Notes under the pieces: model-generated | Databases searched by the model: none | Told to the model about the DNA's origin: nothing | The model's input: the letters and a program-made list of their open reading frames with translations, nothing else | Assembly: GCA_965216845.1 (NCBI GenBank) | Contig: OZ244200.1 | Coordinates: 930,001 to 994,000, forward strand | Direction of reading: 5' to 3' | From: Panacagrimonas sp965216845 | GTDB taxonomy: Bacteria; Pseudomonadota; Gammaproteobacteria; Nevskiales; Nevskiaceae | DNA length: 64,000 nucleotides | Shown here: in pieces, positions 26,704 through 32,203 of the stretch | Numbering within the stretch: position 1 is the stretch's first letter | Layout: every line of letters begins with the position of its first letter | Program-made: the position numbers and the translations under genes

Positions 26704-27014
26704 TTGCCGCGGCGGTCGAGCTCCGCCTGGGCAAAATAAGCAGACGCCTTGCGAAGAATCTCATTGGCCCGCTTGAGCTCACGATTCTCGCGCTCTAGCT
26801 GACTGAGTCGATCCCGGTCCGAGCTGGTCATGCCCTCGCGCATCCCGTGATCCCGCTCATACCGCCGAACCCAAGTGTGCAAGCTCTGCGCACTGCATCC
26901 AATCTTTCCAGCAATCGAGCCGATGGCCGACCACTGCGAAGGGTGCTCAGCCTGCTGATCAAGAACCATGCGAACCGCTCGCTCACGTACCTCCGGTGAA
27001 AACTTTCCTTTCAT
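26700..27014 (-). CDS. IS3-family transposase OrfA (HTH protein)
   Basis: The 104-residue protein has an N-terminal helix-turn-helix (FSPEVRERAVRMVLDQ through IGCSAQSLHTWVRRYE) and a leucine-zipper coiled coil (LSQLERENRELKRANEILRK), then the standard ASAYFAQAELDRR ending. It binds the IS ends and supplies the N-terminal part of the transposase. It overlaps OrfB by 4 bases. Confidence 0.93.
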   Translation of the reverse strand: MKGKFSPEVRERAVRMVLDQQAEHPSQWSAIGSIAGKIGCSAQSLHTWVRRYERDHGMREGMTSSDRDRLSQLERENRELKRANEILRKASAYFAQAELDRRGK

Positions 27015-27038
27015 GCTTCAATCCTCTCAAGATTAGAA

Positions 27039-27064
27039 GCCTCCGGGAAAGTCAGGGCGATTCA
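27039..27064 (-). repeat. IS3 right terminal inverted repeat
   Basis: The reverse complement reads TGAATCGCCCTGACTTTCCC then GGAGGC, matching the left end at the outer ten bases and the CCCGGAG block. Confidence 0.75.
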
Positions 27065-27099
27065 ATAAGCATGCTTCGCATGCTCATGGGTGCCCTCGC

Positions 27100-27127
27100 T
27101 ACGCTCGGCGCGGCTGAGCTTGGGCGT
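27100..27127 (+). repeat. Truncated attC (right half only)
   Basis: GGCTGAGCTTGGGCGTTAG resembles the attC right arm seen elsewhere (GCCGAGCTCAGGCGTTAG) but no left arm precedes it; the IS3 end lies about 35 bases upstream. It probably marks the end of the IS-disrupted first cassette. Confidence 0.5.
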
Positions 27128-27244
27128 TAGCTGGCATAAAAGAATTGTGCTTTGGCGAAGCTCTGGTAGGTGTTCAATCCAGGCTCAGCAGCTGGCGTTG
27201 GCAGGGGGTTCTGCCCTACAGCGTCATTGATGATACGCATCTTA

Positions 27245-27289
27245 TTGTAACTACAAAAACCTTGACGCTCGCATAAATGTAGCTACACT
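27245..27289 (+). promoter_or_regulatory. brnTA cassette promoter with two palindromic operators
   Basis: TTGACG (27262-27267) and TACACT (27284-27289) are spaced 16 bases apart, 8 bases before the brnT ATG. Two related palindromes flank and overlap them: TTGTAACTACAA (27245-27256) and TGTAGCTACA (27278-27287, overlapping the -10). BrnA-type antitoxins repress their own promoter, so these are the likely binding sites. Confidence 0.65.
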
Positions 27290-27296
27290 AATTGCT

Positions 27297-27560
27297 ATGG
27301 ATATCGAATTTGATCCGGCAAAGGACGCCATAAACCAAGCCAAGCACGGTGTCAGCTTGGCCGAAGCAGAGCGCTTCGAGATGGATACGGCGCTGGTTCA
27401 GTTCGACGACCGCCACGACGAAGATCGTTGGGTGGCTGTAGGCTACATTGGCCCAAGGGTTCATGTGCTGGCATTCACCGAACGTAATGGTCTTATTCGT
27501 CCCATCAGCCTGCGCCTGGCTGAACCAAGAGAGATACGTAGCTATGAACACTGGAGCTGA
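27297..27560 (+). CDS. brnT: BrnT-family ribonuclease toxin
   Basis: The 87-residue protein begins MDIEFDPAKDAINQAKHGVS, the hallmark D-P-x-K-x-x-x-N-x-x-K-H-G-[VI]-S of BrnT toxins. These are RelE-like RNases that stop translation by cutting RNA. It ends SLRLAEPREIRSYEHWS, matching the R-x-A-x-x-x-E-x-x-x-Y family end. It overlaps brnA and has its own promoter, so the pair is a self-contained toxin-antitoxin cassette. Confidence 0.9.
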   Translation: MDIEFDPAKDAINQAKHGVSLAEAERFEMDTALVQFDDRHDEDRWVAVGYIGPRVHVLAFTERNGLIRPISLRLAEPREIRSYEHWS

Positions 27561-27810
27561 TTCTAAAAAACAAACCGACGATGTGCCCGAGCTGAATGAC
27601 GACTGGTTTGCTCGTGCAAAGCCTGCTGCTGAGGTTCTACCTGAAGCTGTTATGGAGGCCGCGCGTCGTAAGCCTGGCCGCCCTCGCATTGCGAACCCGA
27701 AAGAGCAGGTTACATTGCGGCTTTCGCCCGAGGTTTTGGCGCATTTTCGGGCTAGTGGCAAAGGCTGGCAAACTCGCATTGACGAGGCGTTGAAGCAGGC
27801 AATCCGGTAG
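27544..27810 (+). CDS. brnA: BrnA-family antitoxin
   Basis: Starting at the ATG inside the end of brnT (17-base overlap), this 88-residue protein has a disordered, acidic N-terminus with NDDWFARAKPAAEVLPEAV, then a basic GRPRIANPKEQVTLRLSPEV and a ribbon-helix-helix ending (GKGWQTRIDEALKQAI). This is the standard BrnA layout: toxin-binding N-part, DNA-binding RHH C-part. It is followed directly by an attC site. Confidence 0.9.
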   Translation: MNTGADSKKQTDDVPELNDDWFARAKPAAEVLPEAVMEAARRKPGRPRIANPKEQVTLRLSPEVLAHFRASGKGWQTRIDEALKQAIR

Positions 27811-27824
27811 TTAGGCGTGCTGCC

Positions 27825-27923
27825 AGCTAACAAATCGCTGCAGGTGACGTTTGACCCGCCACCCACTTTTGCTGCCGCAAAAGCGGTTGTCACCTCAAAC
27901 GCACCTGCGCTCAGGCGTTAGCG
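27825..27923 (+). repeat. attC site A
   Basis: The left core AGCTAAC plus AAATCGCTGCAGGTGACGTT can fold back on the right arm AACGCACCTGCGCTCAGGCG plus TTAG. It is about 99 bases long, with a central CTTTTGCTGCCGCAAAAG hairpin. It closes the brnTA cassette. Confidence 0.85.
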
Positions 27924-27972
27924 CTCAGCGTGCCAGTAGGCAGCGAACTTGCTATGTTGTACAATTGTCCAT

Positions 27973-28362
27973 GTGGACATAGTCGCTGACACGAATATCT
28001 TTCTGGCTGTCGTGCTCAATGAGCCACAGAAGCTTTCGATCATTGAGCACACGACCGACGCCACAGTAATCGCCCCGGCGGTGCTGCCCTATGAGATCGG
28101 AAACGCGCTTTCGGCTATGGTGAAACGAAAGCAGGTCACTTCTTCTGAGGCGTTGGCGGCCGAAGAAAGCGCCCGAAAGATTCCCGTACGTCTCGTCGAT
28201 GTTGACGTCAATGAGTGCTTGGAACTCGCGCTGGGTCAGAACATCTACGCATATGACGCATATTTTCTCCGGTGTGCTCAGTCATTTTCTGCCCCGCTAC
28301 TTACGCTGGATCGCCGAATGAAGCAGGTTGCTGAGACCCTGAAAATCCGGCTGCTGGAGTAA
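27973..28362 (+). CDS. PIN-domain ribonuclease toxin (VapC-like)
   Basis: A GTG at 27973 gives 129 residues starting VDIVADTNIFLAVVLNEPQK, the usual PIN-domain opening with the first acidic metal ligand. Further acidic positions are in LPYEIGNALSAM (E) and YAYDAYFLRCAQ (D), with LLTLDRRM near the end. A frame extension to 27949 lacks support. A perfect palindrome TGTCCA-TG-TGGACA (27966-27979) overlaps the start codon and could be an autoregulatory operator. The antitoxin-like gene comes second, reversed from the common vapBC order. Confidence 0.82.
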   Translation: MDIVADTNIFLAVVLNEPQKLSIIEHTTDATVIAPAVLPYEIGNALSAMVKRKQVTSSEALAAEESARKIPVRLVDVDVNECLELALGQNIYAYDAYFLRCAQSFSAPLLTLDRRMKQVAETLKIRLLE

Positions 28363-28369
28363 CGACACC

Positions 28370-28588
28370 ATGAAAGTATTCACGTATTCCGAAGCGCGCC
28401 AGAACTTGGCAAAGCTTCTTGCCATGGCTCAGAACGAAGAGGTCGAGATTCGTCGCCGGGACGGTAGCGTTTTCTCCCTTCGCTCCAAACGGCAACTGCC
28501 CCGCTCCCCCTTCGATGTCCCCGGTGTGGACGCAAAAATCAGCGCCGAGGAAATTGTAGGTGTCATCCGGGCGGGGCGTGAGCGCTAA
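28370..28588 (+). CDS. Phd/YefM-like antitoxin
   Basis: The 72-residue protein begins MKVFTYSEARQNLAKLLAMA, the typical Phd/YefM DNA-binding start (S-E-A-R-x-N-L-A), followed by EVEIRRRDGSVFSL and a variable tail that would bind the toxin. It lies 7 bases after the PIN gene. Its TAA stop is part of the attC left core (GCTAAC), so the gene and recombination site overlap. Confidence 0.8.
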   Translation: MKVFTYSEARQNLAKLLAMAQNEEVEIRRRDGSVFSLRSKRQLPRSPFDVPGVDAKISAEEIVGVIRAGRER

Positions 28589-28680
28589 CAAATCGCTGCA
28601 GGTGACATTTGACCCGCCACCCATTTTTGCTACCGCAAAAACGGTCGTCGCCTCAAACGCCGCTGAGCTCAGGCGTTAGG
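28583..28680 (+). repeat. attC site B
   Basis: GCTAACAAATCGCTGCAGG to GAGCTCAGGCGTTAGG, ~98 bases, nearly identical to site A. Its left core supplies the stop codon of the Phd-like gene, and its right core supplies, on the other strand, the stop of the PIN gene at 28676. Confidence 0.85.
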
Positions 28681-29083
28681 CCCTTTTCGTGAAATCCTTG
28701 GCAGAAATTGCGACCGCTGGGAACAGCTTTAAAAGTTTCTTGTCACTGGTTACGAGTTGCTTGTCGAGGTTTTTCGCGAGTGCCACGAATTCGGCGTCGT
28801 ATCCTGAGCAGCCACTTTCGTGGGCGGTGGCAAGTACCGAAAGCGAGTCCACTTCATACTCATTACCGGCCATCAACGTTTCGGCTTCTCGTTGTATCTG
28901 GCAGGCAGCCTCAAAAGTTAGCAGTTCCTTGCGCATATACAGAGCAAGTATGTTTCTGAACTCGCTGCGCCACAGATTCGGCGCGGCCCAATCCTCGTCC
29001 TGCTCGAGAAGCTTTTCAACCGCTGCGGTTTCGGCAGTGGGTAGGTACAGGTAGGCGATGGTGTTTGTGTCAACAACGATCAC
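28676..29083 (-). CDS. PIN-domain toxin, VapC/FitB-like, in reversed cassette
   Basis: This 135-residue PIN protein has MIVVDTNTIAYLYLPTAET (first Asp), LWRSEFRNILALYM (Glu) and GCSGYDAEFVALAKNLD, then LVTSDKKLLKLFP (late acidic residues). It lies on the minus strand, opposite to the attC orientation, with its antitoxin upstream (4-base overlap), so it cannot depend on read-through from a left-end integron promoter. The TAA stop is formed by the attC B core. Confidence 0.85.
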   Translation of the reverse strand: MIVVDTNTIAYLYLPTAETAAVEKLLEQDEDWAAPNLWRSEFRNILALYMRKELLTFEAACQIQREAETLMAGNEYEVDSLSVLATAHESGCSGYDAEFVALAKNLDKQLVTSDKKLLKLFPAVAISAKDFTKRA

Positions 29084-29322
29084 TTACGCCCTTCATTCTT
29101 GGCGGCAGTGATTTCGCGGGTGGGTATGCGCTTTGCCTTTACCTGTGCCCTCAACGCTCGGGCCGTAGCAATCGTTTCTTCTGCGCTGGCCCGTCTGGGT
29201 AACAGTGCCGTTTCGAGGCAATGGATCAGTTCGCTGTTGATGCTCCGGTGGTGCACGCGAGCGGAGGCGCGAAGGTGGTCGTATAGTTGCTCCGGTATGT
29301 TCTTAACGGTCAGGGCGGGCAT
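29080..29322 (-). CDS. FitA/VapB-like ribbon-helix-helix antitoxin
   Basis: The 80-residue protein starts MPALTVKNIPEQLYDHLRAS and continues RSINSELIHCLETAL, matching FitA/Arc-type RHH antitoxins (x-x-L-x-V-K-N-[IV]-P). The C-terminal basic helix would mask the toxin. It overlaps the PIN gene and is preceded by a clear promoter within the same cassette. Confidence 0.85.
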   Translation of the reverse strand: MPALTVKNIPEQLYDHLRASARVHHRSINSELIHCLETALLPRRASAEETIATARALRAQVKAKRIPTREITAAKNEGRK

Positions 29323-29356
29323 GGTTCAGTCCATTGGCTCAAGCGGCTATAGTTGC

Positions 29357-29385
29357 ATTATGGTTGCTAAAGGGTGGCGCTTCAA
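29357..29385 (-). promoter_or_regulatory. Promoter for the reversed fitAB-like cassette
   Basis: On the minus strand TTGAAG (29380-29385) and CATAAT (29357-29362) are spaced by exactly 17 bases, 35 bases before the antitoxin ATG and immediately inside attC site C. Confidence 0.6.
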
Positions 29386-29390
29386 GGCCG

Positions 29391-29447
29391 GGCCTAACAA
29401 AATGTTGCAGCGGACATTTGAGGCGCCGCTGAACTCAGGCGTTAGCC
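29391..29447 (+). repeat. attC site C (short form, ~57 bases)
   Basis: Left core CCTAACAAAATGTTGCAGCG and right arm CGCTGAACTCAGGCGTTAG pair well but the central hairpin of the other sites is missing. It closes the reversed toxin-antitoxin cassette. Confidence 0.75.
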
Positions 29448-29479
29448 GCCAAAAGCAAAACGTTTTCAGGTCGTTGAGG

Positions 29480-29508
29480 TTGCAGAAGTCCCAATACGGG
29501 ACTATGAT
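29480..29508 (+). promoter_or_regulatory. higBA cassette promoter with operator palindrome in the spacer
   Basis: TTGCAG (29480-29485) and TATGAT (29503-29508) are 17 bases apart, just before the higB ATG at 29515. A perfect inverted repeat AGTCCC-AATAC-GGGACT (29487-29503) fills the spacer, a natural site for HigA repression. Confidence 0.65.
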
Positions 29509-29514
29509 GCGGTC

Positions 29515-29817
29515 ATGCGCATCATCGCTCTATCAACGCTGAGAAAATTCTGGGAAAGCTCGCCGGCGTATGCGGATTCCATCGAGCCGGGTATGGCCTG
29601 GTATCGAGAAACCCTCAAGGCCGGTTGGTCCACTCCCAATGAGGTGAAGGCTCAATTTTCCAGCGCCAGCATTCTGCGAGATGGCCGTGTTGTTTTTAAC
29701 ATCGCCGGGAACAAGTACCGAGTGGTGGTTTGGATCAATTACGCCTACCGCGTTGTGTACATCCGCTTCATCGGGACGCACAAGCAGTATGACGAGATTG
29801 ATGCTCAGACAATTTGA
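29515..29817 (+). CDS. higB: HigB-family mRNA interferase toxin
   Basis: The 100-residue protein begins MRIIALSTLRKFWE and has FNIAGNKYRVVVWINYAYRV, then VYIRFIGTHKQYDEIDA, a textbook HigB (RelE superfamily) pattern with the conserved G-N-K-Y-R and G-T-H-x-x-Y-D. It cleaves mRNA on the ribosome. The order toxin-then-antitoxin is the normal one for hig loci. It ends 8 bases before the chosen higA start. Confidence 0.92.
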   Translation: MRIIALSTLRKFWESSPAYADSIEPGMAWYRETLKAGWSTPNEVKAQFSSASILRDGRVVFNIAGNKYRVVVWINYAYRVVYIRFIGTHKQYDEIDAQTI

Positions 29818-29825
29818 GGTGTCCT

Positions 29826-30206
29826 ATGGAAATTCGTCCCATCAAAACAGAAGCTGATTACGAGGCTACTCTTAAAGAAATTGAAGGCCTCATGACCTCC
29901 GAGGCCGAATCGCCCGAGGGGGATCGGCTGGATGTGCTGGTAACGCTCGTCGAAGCATATGAGCGAGAGCACTATCCAATGGATTTCCCTGATCCCGTCG
30001 AGGCCATCAAGTTCCGTATGGAGCAGCAGGGCCTGACCGTTGATGATCTTGTTCCGGTCATAGGCCGTAAGAATCGTGTCTATGAAATCCTGGCCAGGAA
30101 ACGGCCATTGACACTCCGTATGATCGAAGGGCTACACGAGACATTTTCGATCCCGGCAGAAAGCTTGTTAAAACACAGTTCTCACCGTGACAGTCATGCT
30201 GCGTAG
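29826..30206 (+). CDS. higA: HigA-family antitoxin (HTH)
   Basis: Starting at the ATG at 29826 (after GAGGTGT), the product is 126 residues. The N-terminal part MEIRPIKTEADYEATLKEIE and the middle YEREHYPMDFPDPVEAIKFR are characteristic of HigA partners of HigB. The C-terminal XRE-type helix-turn-helix spans QQGLTVDDLVPVIGRKNRVYE to RKRPLTLRMIEGLHETF. It neutralises HigB and represses the operon. A frame extension to 29814 uses a TTG and is less likely. Confidence 0.92.
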   Translation: MEIRPIKTEADYEATLKEIEGLMTSEAESPEGDRLDVLVTLVEAYEREHYPMDFPDPVEAIKFRMEQQGLTVDDLVPVIGRKNRVYEILARKRPLTLRMIEGLHETFSIPAESLLKHSSHRDSHAA

Positions 30207-30220
30207 CATCGGAGAGTTGG

Positions 30221-30320
30221 CGGCTAACAAATCGCTGCAGCGGACATTTGACCTGCCACCCATTTTTGCTGCCGCAAAAACCGGCGCCGCCTCAAATGCA
30301 CCTGAGCTCAGGCGTTGGGC
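30221..30320 (+). repeat. attC site D
   Basis: CGGCTAACAAATCGCTGCAG through GAGCTCAGGCGTTGGGC, ~100 bases, the same long form as site A. It closes the higBA cassette. Confidence 0.85.
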
Positions 30321-30332
30321 GTCAGAAAAGCC

Positions 30333-30638
30333 ATGATTCTCGAAGTTGCAGTGTTGAATGTGAGGCCAGGGTTATCTGGTGAGTTCGAGGTCGCTTTCGG
30401 GAAGGCTCAGGCAATTATTTCGAGCATGCCGGGTTATATCTCTCACGAGCTGCAGCGGTGCCTCGAAAATTCCGACCAATACATACTGTTGGTTCGCTGG
30501 GAGTCCGTTGAGGCCCATGAAATAGGCTTCCGTCAGTCCCCGCAATATCAGGAATGGAAGGCACTCCTGCATCATTTCTACTCGCCGTTCCCAACGGTAG
30601 AGCACTACGAGTCTGTTTTCTCTGGTACGGCGTCTTAG
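30333..30638 (+). CDS. Antibiotic biosynthesis monooxygenase (ABM/YgiN-like) domain protein
   Basis: The 101-residue protein MILEVAVLNVRPGLSGEFEV, then SMPGYISHELQRCLEN and YILLVRWESVEAHEIGFRQS, is a dimeric alpha/beta-barrel ABM domain. Family members include cofactor-free monooxygenases and heme-degrading enzymes, but most are uncharacterised. The C-terminal FPTVEHYESV is usual. The start is 13 bases after the attC core, typical for a cassette. No attC separates it from the following mazEF-like pair. Confidence 0.85.
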   Translation: MILEVAVLNVRPGLSGEFEVAFGKAQAIISSMPGYISHELQRCLENSDQYILLVRWESVEAHEIGFRQSPQYQEWKALLHHFYSPFPTVEHYESVFSGTAS

Positions 30639-30679
30639 TGGATGTTGCGAATTTCATACCACAGTGATACTTTTGGTCT

Positions 30680-30916
30680 ATGAAAATCGCAATCTCGGTA
30701 CCAGATGCCATATTCGATGCAGCAGAACGCTTGGCTAAAGAACGTCATGTGCCCCGCAGTCAGCTTTTTTCAGAGGCGCTTCGGGAGTATGTGTCTCGCC
30801 ACAGTTCAGATGCTGTGACAGCGAAGCTCAATGAAATCTATGGTTCAAAGGAAAGTGCTGTCGAAGCACCTCTAGCTCAAGCCCAGCTTACTTCGGTTGA
30901 ACATGAAGCGTGGTGA
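30680..30916 (+). CDS. MazE-like ribbon-helix-helix antitoxin
   Basis: The 78-residue protein MKIAISVPDAIFDAAERLAKE then RSQLFSEALREYVSRH is an RHH (CopG/MazE-like) DNA-binding module, followed by a flexible tail that would bind the toxin. It overlaps the MazF-like gene by 14 bases, so the pair is co-translated. Confidence 0.85.
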   Translation: MKIAISVPDAIFDAAERLAKERHVPRSQLFSEALREYVSRHSSDAVTAKLNEIYGSKESAVEAPLAQAQLTSVEHEAW

Positions 30917-31241
30917 GGTTTGGTGGGCTTCCTTACCTGAGCCCTCTGGCTCCGGGCCAGGGTTTCGGCGACCTGTCGTTGTAGTTCAATCAAATCCTTT
31001 CAACGATAGCCGTATTTCAACGGTCATCGTTGTGGTTGTCACGTCAAATCTTGTGTTGGCGGAGGCTCCCGGCAACTTTCGGTTGTCCAAGTCAGAATCT
31101 GGGTTGCCAAAGGCATCAGTGGCCAACGTATCGCAGGTTCTGACCTTGGATCGTTCATTGCTCACTGGAAAAATTAAAGCATTGCCGGGAAAGGCTATTA
31201 GCCGCCTCGATGAAGGGTTAAAGTTGGTGCTAGGCCTGTGA
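30903..31241 (+). CDS. MazF/PemK-family endoribonuclease toxin
   Basis: The 112-residue protein MKRGEVWWASLPEPSGSGPG, then FRRPVVVVQSNPFNDSRIST, is the canonical MazF/PemK start (R-G-E-[VI]-W, G-x-R-P-V-[VL]-V-[VI]-[QS]). SVANVSQVLTLDRSLL supplies the conserved Q-x-x-x-x-D-x-x-R/L segment. It would cut single-stranded mRNA at short motifs. Its stop lies at the left core of attC E. Confidence 0.92.
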   Translation: MKRGEVWWASLPEPSGSGPGFRRPVVVVQSNPFNDSRISTVIVVVVTSNLVLAEAPGNFRLSKSESGLPKASVANVSQVLTLDRSLLTGKIKALPGKAISRLDEGLKLVLGL

Positions 31242-31341
31242 CGCCCAACAAATCGCTGCAGCGGACGTTTGAATCGCCACCTACTTTTGCTACCGCAAAA
31301 ACCGGCGTCGTCTCAAACGCCGCCGAGCTCAGGCGTTAGCT
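31241..31341 (+). repeat. attC site E
   Basis: GCCCAACAAATCGCTGCAGC through GAGCTCAGGCGTTAGC, ~100 bases. Its left core GCCCAAC fits the RYYYAAC consensus exactly. Confidence 0.85.
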
Positions 31342-31361
31342 GGCAAGGAAGCGTATTCGCA

Positions 31362-31595
31362 ATGTTTGACGTCGATAAGCTGAAATATCTGAATGACCAC
31401 CTGTCTTGTGGTGGCGAGGTCAGCATCGGTTCGCTGGGCGGTGTGTCAGGAGCCGCAGCATCAGATGATCACAATTGCTATGCCATGCTTGCTCGAAATC
31501 AGCGAGAATCATTGAGCGAGTTGCTGATTCGTCTCGATGAGGCGCTGAGGCTGGCGATTGAAGAAGATGAATTTGCTGATGAAATCAACGGATAG
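31362..31595 (+). CDS. Hypothetical cassette protein, 77 aa
   Basis: The ATG at 31362 lies 21 bases after the attC E core. The protein has a soluble N-part with a Gly/Ser-rich stretch (GGEVSIGSLGGVSGAAAS) and a helical acidic C-part (LSELLIRLDEALRLAIEEDE). No family is recognised. It shares a cassette with the 147-aa gene at 31620, 24 bases downstream. Confidence 0.6.
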   Translation: MFDVDKLKYLNDHLSCGGEVSIGSLGGVSGAAASDDHNCYAMLARNQRESLSELLIRLDEALRLAIEEDEFADEING

Positions 31596-31619
31596 TGGGA
31601 ATTCAGGCGGCGTACACGG

Positions 31620-32063
31620 ATGAAAATCAATTTTACAAAGAAAGAGTTTCGCACTTTGCTGGAATTGGCCCATCTTGGAGATTGGATGCTCCATGCGCAC
31701 GATACGCGAGATAATCCTGAAACTGAGCCACATCGCGCAGTCCTTCAGAAAATCTACTCCCATTTCAAAGAAATGGGCTGCGAAGATTTGATTGAAGTCA
31801 GCGATGGCGAGTTCTACGAAACTCGGCGCTTGGAAGACGCGATGCAGCTACATGTTGAACGGTACGATAATGAATCATTCTGGGAAGAGCTTCTTTCTCG
31901 GCTGGCCGTGAGAGATTCAATCAAACAGGTCGGGGAGGATGCCTATAACGCGATGGATGGGTACGAGCGAATAGTGCTTACGTCGGAGAAAGAAGAAGCC
32001 TGGTCGGAAGAGTTCGAGAAGAATGGACTCGCGCGAATAGCGGTGGGGAAAGTTGCCAGCTAG
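31620..32063 (+). CDS. Hypothetical cassette protein, 147 aa
   Basis: This acidic, helical protein (MKINFTKKEFRTLLELAHLG..., then FWEELLSRLAVRDSI) resembles proteins found repeatedly in integron cassettes and prophages, but I cannot name a function. Its TAG stop at 32061 is created inside the left core of attC F, where the usual CTAAC reads CTAGC. Confidence 0.65.
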   Translation: MKINFTKKEFRTLLELAHLGDWMLHAHDTRDNPETEPHRAVLQKIYSHFKEMGCEDLIEVSDGEFYETRRLEDAMQLHVERYDNESFWEELLSRLAVRDSIKQVGEDAYNAMDGYERIVLTSEKEEAWSEEFEKNGLARIAVGKVAS

Positions 32064-32157
32064 CAAATCGCTGCAGGTGACGTTTGACCCGCCACCGATT
32101 TTTGCTGCCGCAAAAACCGGCGTCGTCTCAAATGCCGCCGAGCTCAGGCGTTGGGCG
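32056..32157 (+). repeat. attC site F (last site, mutated left core)
   Basis: It is ~102 bases and near-identical to the other long sites, but the left core reads GCTAGC instead of GCTAAC, changing the conserved AAC triplet. The right core is GCGTTGGGC. It marks the right edge of the array. Confidence 0.8.
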
Positions 32158-32203
32158 ACATTCAGGCCCGGTGTTGTTTTTGACTCGGAAACACAGGGGC
32201 CGA

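Larger units (their letters stand above)
25753..27064 (-). mobile_element. IS3-family insertion sequence, about 1312 bp
   Basis: Two transposase frames on the minus strand are bounded by imperfect inverted ends that both begin TGAATCGCCC and continue to CCCGGAG (left 25753-25778; right, as reverse complement, 27039-27064). The bases just outside (GTC at left, ATA at right) do not form an obvious target duplication. It interrupts the first cassette gene, and its right end abuts a truncated attC. Both transposase frames look intact, so it may be active. Confidence 0.85.
25436..32157 (+). mobile_element. Integron gene-cassette array lacking an integrase (CALIN-type)
   Basis: Six attC sites in one orientation separate short gene units, most with their own promoter and many encoding toxin-antitoxin pairs, the typical content of sedentary chromosomal integrons. 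Five attC sites are near-identical ~97-102-base sequences. No intI gene occurs in the window; the expected attI side is the left edge, which contains only non-coding DNA and an IS3 insertion. The base composition is visibly more AT-rich than the flanking prp and P450 regions. The array ends 47 bases before the end of the tetR gene. Confidence 0.85.

Noticed and set aside
27178..27206. Second attC-like end (GGCTCAGCAGCTGGCGTTGG) before brnT
   Set aside because: It lacks a left half and the full right core, and resembles the attC consensus only loosely.
30645..30671. Promoter for the mazEF-like pair (TTGCGA and GATACT)
   Set aside because: The spacer is only 15 bases and the boxes are weak, so it was not called.
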